Source of the DNA: Actinobacteria bacterium OK074
Lineage (GTDB): Bacteria > Actinomycetota > Actinomycetes > Streptomycetales > Streptomycetaceae
Direction: 5' to 3'
Assembly (NCBI GenBank): GCA_001298575.1
Contig: LJCV01000247.1
Coordinates: 16,512-80,511 of the forward strand
DNA length: 64,000 nt
The notes under the pieces are model-generated. The model ran no database searches. It was not told the origin of the DNA and saw only the letters and a list, made by a program, of their open reading frames with translations. This document shows, piece by piece, positions 16,491 through 26,021 of this stretch (the stretch's first letter is position 1; the number at the start of each line of letters is the position of its first letter). The position numbers were made by a program, and so were the translations under genes.

Positions 16491-17483
16491 ATGCGCCGCA
16501 AGGCAAGCCTGATCCTGCTCGCCCTCGCCGTGTTCTTCGCGGCCCTGTCGCCGCTGCTGCGCTGGTACGCCTTCCCGCGCCTGGCCAAGGTCCCGGCCAA
16601 CGACTACGAGACCATCGTCATGGTGGCGAAGAACGCGACCCTCCTCGACTACTCCACGATGACCGCGAAGAAGGTCCCCGAGATCAGCATCGTGCAGACC
16701 CTCAAGGGCAACGTCGAGGCCGCGAAGAAGGCCGGCGAGGAGACCGGGCGGGACGTGACGGTCTGGGACGGCCTCTCCTACATCCAGGGCCCCGACGGGA
16801 AGATGGTCTCCGAGGTGCCCGAGCGCTACATCTTCGACCCGCACACCCAGGAGCCCGTCCACGCCAAGGGCGAGTCGGTCGACGGCGACGCGGTCACCCG
16901 CAAGGGCCTGGAGTTCAAGTGGCCGTTCCTGACCCAGAAACGGGACTACGAGTACTTCGACGCCCAGGCCCGCGTGACCACCCCCATCCACTACAAGGGC
17001 ACGGTCGACTTCCACGGCCTGAACGTCTACTACTTCGAGCAGACCATCCCGTGGACCAAGGTGCCCTTCCCCAAGACCCTGCCGGTCAAGGGCGTCGACC
17101 CGAAATGGGTCGCCCGCACCGGGACCACCCGCTGGTACACCACCGTCCGCAAGTTCTGGGTCGAGCCGCTCACCGGTGCCCCTGTCTTCGGCGAGGAGAT
17201 CCACAAGGAGGAACTGCGCGGCGGCACCCTCCTCGGTGGTCGCGCCAAGGTGACCGCGTTCGCGGGCGACGTGAAGGTACGCCCGGACTACGTCGACGCG
17301 ACCGTCGCCCGCGTCAAGCACAATCGCCAACTCCTCCTCCTTCTCAGGACCTACCTGCCCGGCGGCTTCCTCGTCCTCGGCGCCGGCCTGCTGTCCTTGT
17401 CGCTGTACCTGGAGGCCCGGGGCAGGCGCCCCAAGGACCCTCAGACGGCCGCGGACTCCACCCCCGAACCGATCACCGCCTGA
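16491..17483 (+). CDS. DUF3068 membrane-anchored extracellular protein
   Basis: 330 residues. An N-terminal helix (ASLILLALAVFFAALSPLL), a large extracellular domain with the family motif HYKGTVDFHGLNVYYFEQ, and a C-terminal helix (GGFLVLGAGLLSLSLYL) give a two-anchor topology with both ends in the cytosol. The domain resembles PorA-family/DUF3068 envelope proteins of actinobacteria; the molecular role is unknown. The ATG has a GGGAGGG eight bases upstream. Its last 11 bases overlap the end of the convergent hrpB gene. Confidence 0.87.
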   Translation: MRRKASLILLALAVFFAALSPLLRWYAFPRLAKVPANDYETIVMVAKNATLLDYSTMTAKKVPEISIVQTLKGNVEAAKKAGEETGRDVTVWDGLSYIQGPDGKMVSEVPERYIFDPHTQEPVHAKGESVDGDAVTRKGLEFKWPFLTQKRDYEYFDAQARVTTPIHYKGTVDFHGLNVYYFEQTIPWTKVPFPKTLPVKGVDPKWVARTGTTRWYTTVRKFWVEPLTGAPVFGEEIHKEELRGGTLLGGRAKVTAFAGDVKVRPDYVDATVARVKHNRQLLLLLRTYLPGGFLVLGAGLLSLSLYLEARGRRPKDPQTAADSTPEPITA

Positions 17484-20067
17484 GCCGCGCGTTGGTGTGC
17501 CGGGTCGGCTCGGCGGTCGCGGGATCCTCCGGCCACGGATGCTTGGGATAACGGCCGCGCAGCTCCGCCCGCACGGCCCGGTAGCCGTCCCGCCAGAAGG
17601 AGGCGAGGTCGGCGGTGACGGCGGCGGGCCGCCCGGCCGGTGAGAGCAGATGCACGAGCAGGGGTATGCCCGCGACGGCCGGGGTCCGCTCCAGCCCGAA
17701 CATCTCCTGCAACTTGACCGCGAGAACGGGCTGTTCGGGATCGGAGTAGTCGACCCGGACACTGGAACCGCTCGGCACGGTGACGCGCTCGGGGGCGAGT
17801 TCGTCGAGCCGGGCGGCAGTACCGGAGGCCCACGGCAGCAGCCGGGCGAGGGCCTGCCCGGCGTCGATCCGGCCGAGGTCGGCGGCGCGACGGGCACGGC
17901 TCAGCTCGGGCTCCAGCCATTCGTCCACGCGCGCGTACAGGGCACCGTCGGACACGTCGGGCCAGGGCGAACCGAGGTGCAGCCGCACGAAGGCGAGCCG
18001 CTGCCGCAACAGCAGGGCCCCGGGGGACCACCGCAACAGCCGCACCCCCTCGTCCCGCAGCCCCTCCAGCAGAGCTTCCCGTACGCGTACGGGGTCGGGA
18101 CTGCGCAAGGGCCGCGCCGCCAACTCCACGGCCCCCAGCCGCTCGACGCTTCGCGCGACGACGTCACCGTCGGCCCAGTGCACCTCCTCCGCCGCCGAGC
18201 GCAGCGCCCCGGCGGCCAGCAGCGCGGTCTCCTCGTCGATCACGGCACCGACCCGAACCCGCCCGGCCCCGCCCCCGACGCCCTTCCCGGCCACCGCCAC
18301 GGCGACCCAGCCGCCCGCCCGCAGCCCGGAGCCCTCCCCGAACTCGACCCGGCTCCCGTTGACCAGGAGACACCCCCCGCCCCCGACCCGCCCCACCCGC
18401 TCGGGAAACGCGAGCGCGACAAGCACCCCGACCGCCCGGTCGTCTCCCACGGCCGCCCAACGACCCGCCTCCACGGGGGCGTTCTTCGGGAGAAGGGCGT
18501 CGGCCGGCGCGTGGCTGGGAGAGTCCTTCGTGAGCGGGGCGTCGGCCGGTGCCTGGGCGGCCTTCCCCGGGAGCAGCGAGCGCAGCCGCCGCACCTCCGT
18601 CCGCCAGCGACCCGCGTACGCGTCGCCCTCGTTGCGGGCCGTCCGCAGGGCCGTGGTCAGGTCGTCGCCGTACTCCCGCGGCACCTCCTCGCTCAGCAGG
18701 GCCACCACCTCCGCCGCCCGTTCCGTGCCCACCAGTCGGGCCCCGTCCAGCAGGGCCCGCCCCAGGCGCGGGTGCACCCCGAGCCGGGCCAGCTGTATGC
18801 CCCGTTCCGTGGCCCGGCCGGTCGGGTCCACCGCGCCCATCGCCGTCAGCGCGGACCGGGCCGCCGCCATCGCCCCGCCCGGCGGCGGATCCAGCAGGGC
18901 GAGCCCGGAGGCGTCGGGATCGCCCCAGCAGGCCGCCTGGAGCGCGAACGCCGTCAGGTCCGCCACCTTGATCTCCGGTGCGGGGAAACGCGGCAGCCGG
19001 GTGTCCTCCGCCTCCGTCCAGCACCGGTACACCACCCCCGGCGCCTCCCGCCCGGCCCGTCCCGCCCGCTGCCGCCCGGCCGCCCGCGACGCCCGTACCG
19101 TCGTCAGCGCGCTCAACCCGCGCGCGTGGTCCACCCGCGGCTCACGCGCGAGACCGCAGTCCACCACGATCCGGACCCCCGGAACCGTCAGCGACGACTC
19201 GGCCACCGAGGTCGTCAGCACGACCCGGCGCCGCTCCCCGCCGGCCAGCACCGCGTCCTGCACCGCCGCCGGTGCCCGCCCGTGCACCTGGAGCACCTCG
19301 ACCGGGCCGAGGGCCCCCAACAGGCCCGCCACGCGCGCGATTTCCCCCACCCCGGGCAGAAAGCACAGCACGTCCCCGTCGTGCTCCGCGAGCGCCCGCC
19401 GCACCACCGCCGCCACGTGCGCGAGGAGCGCCGGGTCCACCCGCATCCCGTGCGGCGGCCGTACCGGCCGCCCCGGCGGCGCCCACACCACCTCCACCGG
19501 GTACGAGACGCCCGCCGCCTCGATCACCGGCGCCCCGCCCAGCAGCCGCGCCCACCCCTCGGCGTCGGTGGTCGCCGAGGCCGCCACCAGACGCAGCTCC
19601 GGCCGCAGCGTCTCGTGCACGTCCCACAGGAACGCCGCCGCCGTGTCCGCGTCCAGATGCCGCTCGTGGCACTCGTCGAGCACCACCGCGTCGACGCCCG
19701 GCAGTTCCTGATTCCGTTGCAGGCGCTGCAACAGCACACCGGTCGTGACGACTTCCACCCGCGTGTCCCGCCCCACCACGCGCTCCCCGCGCACGGTGTA
19801 ACCGACCCGCTCGCCCACCTTCTCGCCGAGCAGCCACGCCATCCGCCGCGCCGCCGCCCGCGCCGCGATCCGCCGCGGCTCGGCCACGACCACCCGCCGT
19901 ATCGGCCCGGCGCCGAGGAATCCCGCCAGCGCGAGCGGTACGAGCGTGGTCTTGCCGGTGCCGGGCGGCGCGACGAGCACGGCGGTCCCCTGCCCCTCCA
20001 GGGCCTCGTCCAGGGAGGGCAGGGCGCCGTGCACCGGCAGCGCGTCCAGGGCGTCGTAGCGGATCAT
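17473..20067 (-). CDS. hrpB: ATP-dependent helicase HrpB
   Basis: 864-residue DEAH/RHA-type RNA helicase. Walker A is APPGTGKT (34-41), motif II is DECHER (131-136, in place of the common DEFHER), and motif III is SAT. The helicase C region has TTSVAESSLTVPGVRIVVD and QRAGRAGR, followed by HA2-like and HrpB C-terminal domains (GYRAVRAELRGRYPKHPWPEDP). The substrate RNA is not known for actinobacteria. The gene is tail-to-tail with DUF3068, overlapping it by 11 bases. A consensus DnaA box lies 39 bases upstream of the start. Confidence 0.92.
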   Translation of the reverse strand: MIRYDALDALPVHGALPSLDEALEGQGTAVLVAPPGTGKTTLVPLALAGFLGAGPIRRVVVAEPRRIAARAAARRMAWLLGEKVGERVGYTVRGERVVGRDTRVEVVTTGVLLQRLQRNQELPGVDAVVLDECHERHLDADTAAAFLWDVHETLRPELRLVAASATTDAEGWARLLGGAPVIEAAGVSYPVEVVWAPPGRPVRPPHGMRVDPALLAHVAAVVRRALAEHDGDVLCFLPGVGEIARVAGLLGALGPVEVLQVHGRAPAAVQDAVLAGGERRRVVLTTSVAESSLTVPGVRIVVDCGLAREPRVDHARGLSALTTVRASRAAGRQRAGRAGREAPGVVYRCWTEAEDTRLPRFPAPEIKVADLTAFALQAACWGDPDASGLALLDPPPGGAMAAARSALTAMGAVDPTGRATERGIQLARLGVHPRLGRALLDGARLVGTERAAEVVALLSEEVPREYGDDLTTALRTARNEGDAYAGRWRTEVRRLRSLLPGKAAQAPADAPLTKDSPSHAPADALLPKNAPVEAGRWAAVGDDRAVGVLVALAFPERVGRVGGGGCLLVNGSRVEFGEGSGLRAGGWVAVAVAGKGVGGGAGRVRVGAVIDEETALLAAGALRSAAEEVHWADGDVVARSVERLGAVELAARPLRSPDPVRVREALLEGLRDEGVRLLRWSPGALLLRQRLAFVRLHLGSPWPDVSDGALYARVDEWLEPELSRARRAADLGRIDAGQALARLLPWASGTAARLDELAPERVTVPSGSSVRVDYSDPEQPVLAVKLQEMFGLERTPAVAGIPLLVHLLSPAGRPAAVTADLASFWRDGYRAVRAELRGRYPKHPWPEDPATAEPTRHTNARLRR

Positions 20068-20105
20068 GCGCCCAGTGTCGTACGACCGCGAAAACCGTGT
20101 CGGAG

Positions 20106-20114
20106 TTATCCACA
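20106..20114 (+). promoter_or_regulatory. isolated DnaA-box-like site
   Basis: TTATCCACA is the exact E. coli R1-type DnaA box. It lies between hrpB and the methyltransferase gene. Streptomyces oriC boxes more often read TTGTCCACA, and no second box is nearby, so this may be chance or a DnaA-responsive promoter element. Confidence 0.35.
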
Positions 20115-20249
20115 GCGGCCGGTCATACGATCACGAAAGCACCCTCCGTGCGCGCGTACGCGGAAGAGACCGTCCCGTGCGCATGCCCTTCGGCTCCTTG
20201 CGGGTGCGAAGCCGTCACCGGCCGCGGGACCGGAGCGGGGCGGGCGCCC

Positions 20250-21098
20250 TCAGTCCCGTACGCACACGAAGATCGCCGTCCCCGGGATCAGGTTTCCGCG
20301 CAGCGGTGACCAGCCGCCCCACTCCGCGGTGTTCCAGGCCGGCCACTCCGGCTCCACCAGGTCCACCAGGCACAGACCGGCCGCCGCGATGTCCCGCACC
20401 CGGTCCCCCAGCGTGCGGTGGTGCTCCACGTACACCGCGCGGCCCTCGTCGTCCTGCTCGACGTAGGGCGTGCGGTCGAAATAGGAGGAGGCGACCGACA
20501 GCCCCTCGGGACCCGGCTCGTCCGGGAACGCCCAGCGGACCGGATGCGTCACCGAGAACACGAAACGGCCGCCCGGCCGCAGGACCCGGCGCACCTCCCG
20601 CAGCACCAGGCCCGGGTCGGCCACGAACGGCAGCGCCCCGTACGCCGAGCAGGCCAGGTCGAAGGAGCCGTCCGCGAAGGGCAGCACCGCCGCGTCGGCC
20701 TGCACCAGGGGGAAGGCGGCGCCGATGCGCAGGGCGTGCTGGAGCTGGCGGTGGGAGAGGTCCAGGGCCACCGGACGGGCGCCCTGCGCGGCCAGCCAGC
20801 GCGAGCACTGGGCCGCCCCGGCGCCGATCTCCAGGATGTCCTTGCCCTTGAGGTCCTCCGGCGGGCCGAGCAGTTCGGCCTCCACCTCGTCGAGCCCCTC
20901 CGGGCACCACACGAAGCGGTCGTCGCCCAGGAACGTGCCGTGCTCGACCTGGTACTCGTCCGCGTTCCGGTCCCACCAGCCCCGGTTGGCGCGGGCGCTC
21001 TCCGTGGTCCCGGCGGCACGGCGGGTGGCCTCCGGCTCGTCGGCCCCGGTGCCTTCCGGCCCGTCGGCCGACGCGAAAGTTGTGGGCTCTTGGATGAT
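20250..21098 (-). CDS. class I SAM-dependent methyltransferase with non-canonical start
   Basis: Methyltransf_11-like enzyme. SAM motif I is LEIGAGAAQCSRWLAAQGARPVALD (shown in part), motif II is FDLACSAYGALPFV, and the post-motif is REVRRVLRPGGRFVFS. The first canonical in-frame start is the GTG at 20912, but family-like sequence (ANRGWWDRNADEYQ... GTFLGDDRF) continues upstream in frame to about 21000. No ATG, GTG or TTG occurs before it. The best candidate is ATC at 21098, six bases after GAGG; a single G-to-C change would convert ATG to ATC. From there the protein is 282 residues. The substrate is unknown. It is divergent from rpsA. Confidence 0.75.
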   Translation of the reverse strand: MIQEPTTFASADGPEGTGADEPEATRRAAGTTESARANRGWWDRNADEYQVEHGTFLGDDRFVWCPEGLDEVEAELLGPPEDLKGKDILEIGAGAAQCSRWLAAQGARPVALDLSHRQLQHALRIGAAFPLVQADAAVLPFADGSFDLACSAYGALPFVADPGLVLREVRRVLRPGGRFVFSVTHPVRWAFPDEPGPEGLSVASSYFDRTPYVEQDDEGRAVYVEHHRTLGDRVRDIAAAGLCLVDLVEPEWPAWNTAEWGGWSPLRGNLIPGTAIFVCVRD

Positions 21099-21249
21099 CG
21101 GCTCCCTCGTCGTACTCTTCCGTCCTACCCGTCGCGGCAGTGCTCCCTGGAGGCTGTCACGAAAGGGACACCTCGGGCCTGCACGGCCTTGAGCGGCAGG
21201 TCTTGTGCCGGGTATGCGGCGATCCGCCCCGGGTGTGCGCCTTCGCGCA

Positions 21250-21278
21250 TTGACCGTGTCCGGCTGCCCCCGTATGCT
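21250..21278 (+). promoter_or_regulatory. rpsA promoter (principal sigma factor type)
   Basis: TTGACC (21250-21255), a 17-base spacer and TATGCT (21273-21278) match the vegetative HrdB consensus almost perfectly. A start near 21285 would give a leader of about 195 bases before the rpsA ATG. Confidence 0.8.
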
Positions 21279-21479
21279 ACAAGTTGCGCTGCGGGCCTGC
21301 GCTCCTCAGACGTAGCAGGCTGCGCTCGCATCTGTTGTATGTCCCCTCGGTTGTCGAGGCGCCATCACCAGCTTCTTGGTGAGGCGCTTCCTTGGCTGTC
21401 CGGCTTCTGCAGAGCGAAATCGGCTCCCGGCGTAAGCAGTACCTACGACTTCAATGTCCGTACCGGAGCCCTTTCCCAC

Positions 21480-22979
21480 ATGACGAGCAGCACCGAGACC
21501 ACCGCCACCACTCCGCAGGTTGCGGTCAACGACATCGGTAACGAGGAAGCATTCCTCGCCGCTATCGACGAGACGATCAAGTACTTCAACGATGGCGACA
21601 TCGTCGACGGCGTCATCGTCAAGGTTGACCGGGACGAGGTTCTCCTCGACATCGGTTACAAGACCGAAGGTGTCATCCCGAGCCGTGAGCTCTCGATCAA
21701 GCACGACGTCGACCCGAACGAGGTCGTCGCCGTCGGTGACGAGATCGAAGCCCTTGTTCTCCAGAAGGAGGACAAGGAAGGCCGCCTGATCCTCTCGAAG
21801 AAGCGCGCCCAGTACGAGCGCGCCTGGGGCACCATCGAGAAGATCAAGGAAGAGGACGGCATCGTCACCGGTACCGTCATCGAGGTCGTCAAGGGTGGTC
21901 TCATCCTCGACATCGGCCTCCGTGGCTTCCTCCCGGCCTCCCTGGTCGAGATGCGCCGCGTTCGCGACCTCCAGCCCTACGTGGGCAAGGAGCTCGAGGC
22001 CAAGATCATCGAGCTGGACAAGAACCGCAACAACGTGGTCCTGTCCCGCCGTGCCTGGCTGGAGCAGACCCAGTCCGAGGTTCGCCAGACGTTCCTCACG
22101 ACCCTCCAGAAGGGTCAGGTCCGCTCCGGTGTGGTCTCCTCGATCGTCAACTTCGGTGCCTTCGTGGACCTGGGTGGCGTCGACGGTCTGGTCCACGTCT
22201 CCGAGCTGTCCTGGAAGCACATCGACCACCCCTCCGAGGTTGTCGAGGTCGGCCAGGAAGTCACCGTCGAGGTCCTCGACGTCGACATGGACCGCGAGCG
22301 TGTCTCCCTGTCGCTGAAGGCGACCCAGGAAGACCCGTGGCAGCAGTTCGCCCGCACCCACCAGATCGGCCAGGTCGTGCCCGGCAAGGTCACGAAGCTG
22401 GTTCCGTTCGGTGCGTTCGTCCGCGTGGACGAGGGCATCGAGGGTCTGGTGCACATCTCCGAGCTGGCCGAGCGCCACGTGGAGATCCCGGAGCAGGTCG
22501 TCCAGGTCAACGACGAGATCTTCGTCAAGGTCATCGACATCGACCTCGAGCGCCGTCGCATCAGCCTCTCGCTGAAGCAGGCCAACGAGTCCTTCGGTGC
22601 CGACCCGGCCTCGGTCGAGTTCGACCCGACCCTGTACGGCATGGCCGCGTCCTACGACGACCAGGGCAACTACATCTACCCCGAGGGCTTCGACCCCGAG
22701 ACCAACGACTGGCTCGAGGGCTACGAGACCCAGCGCGAGGCGTGGGAGGGCCAGTACGCCGAGGCGCAGACGCGCTTCGAGCAGCACCAGGCCCAGGTCA
22801 TCAAGTCCCGCGAGGCCGACGCCCAGGCGGCGGCCGAGGGCGGCGACACCGCGGGTGCGGCTCCGGCCGTCTCCGGTGGTGGCTCCTACTCCTCCGAGGG
22901 CCCGGACACCTCCGGCGCGCTGGCCTCGGACGAGGCGCTCGCCGCGCTCCGCGAGAAGCTGGCCGGCGGCCAGAGCTGA
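21480..22979 (+). CDS. rpsA: 30S ribosomal protein S1
   Basis: 499 residues with four S1 RNA-binding repeats (about 35-105, 120-190, 205-275 and 290-360). Each ends in a motif such as RLILSKKRA, NVVLSRRAW, RVSLSLKAT or RISLSLKQA. An acidic Gly/Ala/Ser-rich tail follows, as in actinobacteria. It helps mRNA bind the 30S subunit. The ATG at 21480 has only a distant GGAG (11 bases), consistent with known S1 autoregulation by weak SD. Codon usage is softer (more T-ending codons) than in its neighbours, as in highly expressed genes. Confidence 0.97.
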   Translation: MTSSTETTATTPQVAVNDIGNEEAFLAAIDETIKYFNDGDIVDGVIVKVDRDEVLLDIGYKTEGVIPSRELSIKHDVDPNEVVAVGDEIEALVLQKEDKEGRLILSKKRAQYERAWGTIEKIKEEDGIVTGTVIEVVKGGLILDIGLRGFLPASLVEMRRVRDLQPYVGKELEAKIIELDKNRNNVVLSRRAWLEQTQSEVRQTFLTTLQKGQVRSGVVSSIVNFGAFVDLGGVDGLVHVSELSWKHIDHPSEVVEVGQEVTVEVLDVDMDRERVSLSLKATQEDPWQQFARTHQIGQVVPGKVTKLVPFGAFVRVDEGIEGLVHISELAERHVEIPEQVVQVNDEIFVKVIDIDLERRRISLSLKQANESFGADPASVEFDPTLYGMAASYDDQGNYIYPEGFDPETNDWLEGYETQREAWEGQYAEAQTRFEQHQAQVIKSREADAQAAAEGGDTAGAAPAVSGGGSYSSEGPDTSGALASDEALAALREKLAGGQS

Positions 22980-23013
22980 CCGCTGAGGCTCGGATGTAGC
23001 CACTAGCTGGTGG

Positions 23014-23051
23014 CCGAGGGCCCGCACCCCCTGTGGGGTGCGGGCCCTCGG
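23014..23051 (+). terminator. rpsA terminator
   Basis: A perfect 17-bp inverted repeat (23014-23030 and 23035-23051) with a 4-nt loop CTGT, 35 bases after the rpsA stop codon. Very stable and GC-rich, without a T-run. Confidence 0.88.
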
Positions 23052-23192
23052 CATGTCCGCTGTCACCCCGCTGTGTCCAACGTGTGTTCGAGTTTTGCAG
23101 AAACTCGCGGGACACGCCGGCAACTGCCGTGCTGTAACGGCCCGTTGGGACGCTTCCCCGATCGTTCATGATCGAGAGGGGAGCTCAACGTC

Positions 23193-24800
23193 ATGGCACA
23201 GCACCAGAACCGGCCCGGCAGGAGCCGGCGTTCCTTCCTGCGCGACGTGGGCCTGACCGGCGGCGCCGGCGCGATGTTCGCGACCATGGGCGCCCTCGGC
23301 CTCGCCCCCACCGCCGAGGCCGCTCAGCGGGAGACACCCTTCCGCGCTCTCAGGGCAAGCGACTTCACCCTCACCGGACGCGCCGCCGCCAAGGTCGTCA
23401 TCCTCGGCGGCGGCATCGCCGGACTCGCATCCGCGTACGAACTCGGCAAGGCCGGCTACGACTGTACGATCCTGGAGGCCAGAGACCGCACCGGCGGCCG
23501 CAACTTCACCGCCCGCGGCGGCGACACCACCACCGACCTGTACGGCAACACGCAGACCGCCCGCTTCAGCGACGGCCAGTACATGAACTGCGGCCCCGCA
23601 CGCATCCCCCAGTGGATGGTCACCCTCGACTACTGCCGCGAACTCGGCGTGCCCATCGAGGTGTTCACCAACGTCAACGCCGACGCGTACATCTACAACG
23701 AGAAGACCGGCATGACCAAGCCGGAGCGGTACCGCACCGCCAAGGCCGATGTCTACGGCTACGTCTCGGAGTTGCTGGCGAAAGCGACCGACAAGGGTGC
23801 CCTGGACGCCGATCTGACCGCCACCGACCAGGACCGACTCGTCGCGTTCCTCAAGGACTGGGGCGAACTCGACGACTCGCTCGGCTACGCGGGCGGCGAA
23901 CGGCGCGGCTACTCCACCGTCCCGGCCGCCGCCGGCACCCCGGGCGTCCTGCTCGGCGACGTCCCGGCCGTGTCCGAGGTCTTCGCCAGCGGAGTCGGCC
24001 TCTACTTCTCCTTCGAATTCGGCTTCGACCAGGCCATGCTGATGTTCCAGCCGGTCGGCGGCATGGACCGGATCCCGCACGCGCTGACCCGGGCGGTCGG
24101 CGCCCACCGCATCCACACCGGGGCGCTCGTCACGAAGGTCACCGACAAGGGTGACGGCGTCTCGGTCATCTACACCCAGGGCGGCCGGACCAAGGCCGTC
24201 GAGGCCGACTACGTCATCGCCGCCATGCCGCCCAACCTCCTCTCCAAGATCCCCCACAACCTCGGCTCCGGCGTGCAGAGCGCCCTGGAGGCGATCACGC
24301 CCTCCTCCGCCGCCAAGATCGGCCTGGAGTACCGCTCCCGCTGGTGGGAACTCGACCACAACATCTACGGCGGCATCACCGAGACCGACCAGGACGTCAC
24401 GCACATCTGGCACCCCTCCTACGGCTTCCACGGCGAACGCGGCGTCTTGATCGGCTACTACAACTACGACGACGACGCCGACGCGTACGCCGCACTCACC
24501 CCCAAGCAGCGCGAACAGCGGGCGGTGGCCGCCGGAGTGAAGATCTACGGCGACAAGTACCGCACCGAACTCGCCTCCTCCTTCTCCCACCACTGGCGCC
24601 AGACGCCCCATCTGGAGGCCGCCTGGCACGACACCCCGGGCGGTCCCGACGACGTCCGCTACAAGCCGCTGAACGACCCCACGGGCCGCGTCTACTTCGC
24701 CGGTGACTGGCTCAGCTACGCCGATGCCTGGCAGCACGGGGCCTTCACGTCCGCCCGCAAGGCCGTAACCGCTCTCCACGCGCGCGTGCTGTCGTCGTAG
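23193..24800 (+). CDS. Tat-exported flavin monoamine oxidase / L-amino-acid oxidase-like protein
   Basis: 535 residues. The twin-arginine signal SRRSFL (11-16) with a hydrophobic stretch and AEA cleavage near residue 43 indicates export folded with FAD. The Rossmann motif GGGIAGLASAYELGKAG (72-88) with ARDRTGGR and a C-terminal FAD-binding segment VYFAGDWLSY define the amine oxidase family. It should oxidise an amine or amino acid outside the cell, yielding hydrogen peroxide and ammonia; the substrate is unknown. The ATG lies after GAGAGGGGAG. It is monocistronic, preceded by the rpsA terminator. Confidence 0.9.
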   Translation: MAQHQNRPGRSRRSFLRDVGLTGGAGAMFATMGALGLAPTAEAAQRETPFRALRASDFTLTGRAAAKVVILGGGIAGLASAYELGKAGYDCTILEARDRTGGRNFTARGGDTTTDLYGNTQTARFSDGQYMNCGPARIPQWMVTLDYCRELGVPIEVFTNVNADAYIYNEKTGMTKPERYRTAKADVYGYVSELLAKATDKGALDADLTATDQDRLVAFLKDWGELDDSLGYAGGERRGYSTVPAAAGTPGVLLGDVPAVSEVFASGVGLYFSFEFGFDQAMLMFQPVGGMDRIPHALTRAVGAHRIHTGALVTKVTDKGDGVSVIYTQGGRTKAVEADYVIAAMPPNLLSKIPHNLGSGVQSALEAITPSSAAKIGLEYRSRWWELDHNIYGGITETDQDVTHIWHPSYGFHGERGVLIGYYNYDDDADAYAALTPKQREQRAVAAGVKIYGDKYRTELASSFSHHWRQTPHLEAAWHDTPGGPDDVRYKPLNDPTGRVYFAGDWLSYADAWQHGAFTSARKAVTALHARVLSS

Positions 24801-24980
24801 GCCCTTTTTGTGGGCATGCCTACAGACACGCCACCGGGCTCACAGCGCTCTCAACTGCGGGTAAAGCCACAGACAAAGCAGATGAGAAGGCTGTAAGACG
24901 TGTCGGGGCGCGGTGCGGAACGGGAATGCTCGCGCCGTGCCCCGCGTTGTGCAGTACGAACACGAGGAGGAGCGGTCACA

Positions 24981-25919
24981 GTGCTTGATCCGCAGGGTTT
25001 GTACGCATGGGAGCCGAAGGGCCTGGCCGTGGTCGACACGGCCCTCGCCCAGGAGTCGGCCGGTCTTGTCATGCTCTACCACTTCGACGGATACATCGAC
25101 GCGGGTGAGACCGGCGACCAGATCGTCGAACGGATCCTCGACACATTGCCCCACCAGGTCGTGGCCCGCTTCGACCACGACCGGCTCGTGGACTACCGCG
25201 CCCGCCGTCCGCTGCTCACCTTCAAGCGCGACCGCTGGACCGACTACGAGGAGCCCACGCTCGACGTGCGCCTCGTCCAGGACGCCACCGGAGCGCCCTT
25301 CCTGCTGCTGTCCGGACCCGAGCCGGACGTCGAGTGGGAACGTTTCGCCGTGGCCGTCCAGCAGATCGTGGAGCGGCTCGGCGTACGCCTGGCGGTGAAC
25401 TTCCACGGCATCCCCATGGGCGTCCCGCACACCCGCCCCGTGGGCCTCACACCGCACGGCAACCGCAACGACCTGGTGCCCGGCCACCGCAGCCCGTTCG
25501 AGGAGGCGGAGGTTCCCGGCAGCGCCGAGGCCCTCGTCGAGTACCGCCTCATGGAGGCCGGATTCGACGTCCTGGGCGTCGCCGCCCACGTCCCGCACTA
25601 CATCGCCCGCTCCCCGTACCCGGACGCCGCCCTGACCGTCCTGGAGGCCATCACGGCCGGGACCGGCCTGGTGCTCCCGGGCATCGCGCACTCCCTGCGC
25701 ACGGACGCGCACCGCACCCAGACGGAGATCGACCGCCAGATCCAGGAGGGCGACGAGGACCTGACCTCCCTCGTCCAGGGCCTGGAGCACCAGTACGACG
25801 CCGCGGCCGGCGCCGAGACCCGCGGGAACATGCTGGCCGAGCCGGTCGACATCCCGTCCGCGGACGAGATCGGGCTGGAGTTCGAGAAGTTCCTGGCGGA
25901 GCGGGAGGGCGAGGGCTGA
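24981..25919 (+). CDS. PAC2 family protein
   Basis: 312-residue member of the PAC2 (proteasome assembly chaperone 2-like) family, here with the actinobacterial form GLVMLYHFDGYIDAGETGDQIVE and a C-terminal Asp/Glu-rich helical segment (HQYDAAAG... EFEKFLAEREGEG). Mycobacterial homologues exist; the function is unproven but may involve proteasome-related or nucleoside-binding roles. I use the GTG at 24981, preceded by AGGAGGAG, rather than the upstream GTG at 24900, because homology starts at DPQGLYAWEP. Confidence 0.9.
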   Translation: MLDPQGLYAWEPKGLAVVDTALAQESAGLVMLYHFDGYIDAGETGDQIVERILDTLPHQVVARFDHDRLVDYRARRPLLTFKRDRWTDYEEPTLDVRLVQDATGAPFLLLSGPEPDVEWERFAVAVQQIVERLGVRLAVNFHGIPMGVPHTRPVGLTPHGNRNDLVPGHRSPFEEAEVPGSAEALVEYRLMEAGFDVLGVAAHVPHYIARSPYPDAALTVLEAITAGTGLVLPGIAHSLRTDAHRTQTEIDRQIQEGDEDLTSLVQGLEHQYDAAAGAETRGNMLAEPVDIPSADEIGLEFEKFLAEREGEG

Positions 25920-26021
25920 CCGGTCGGCGGGGCGGCTGCCGTGCCGTCCCCCTGCCCGGATCTTCGGGCGGGTGACCGGGTGCGGGGCCCGTTGTCAGTG
26001 GCAGGCTCTACGCTGGCGGGC

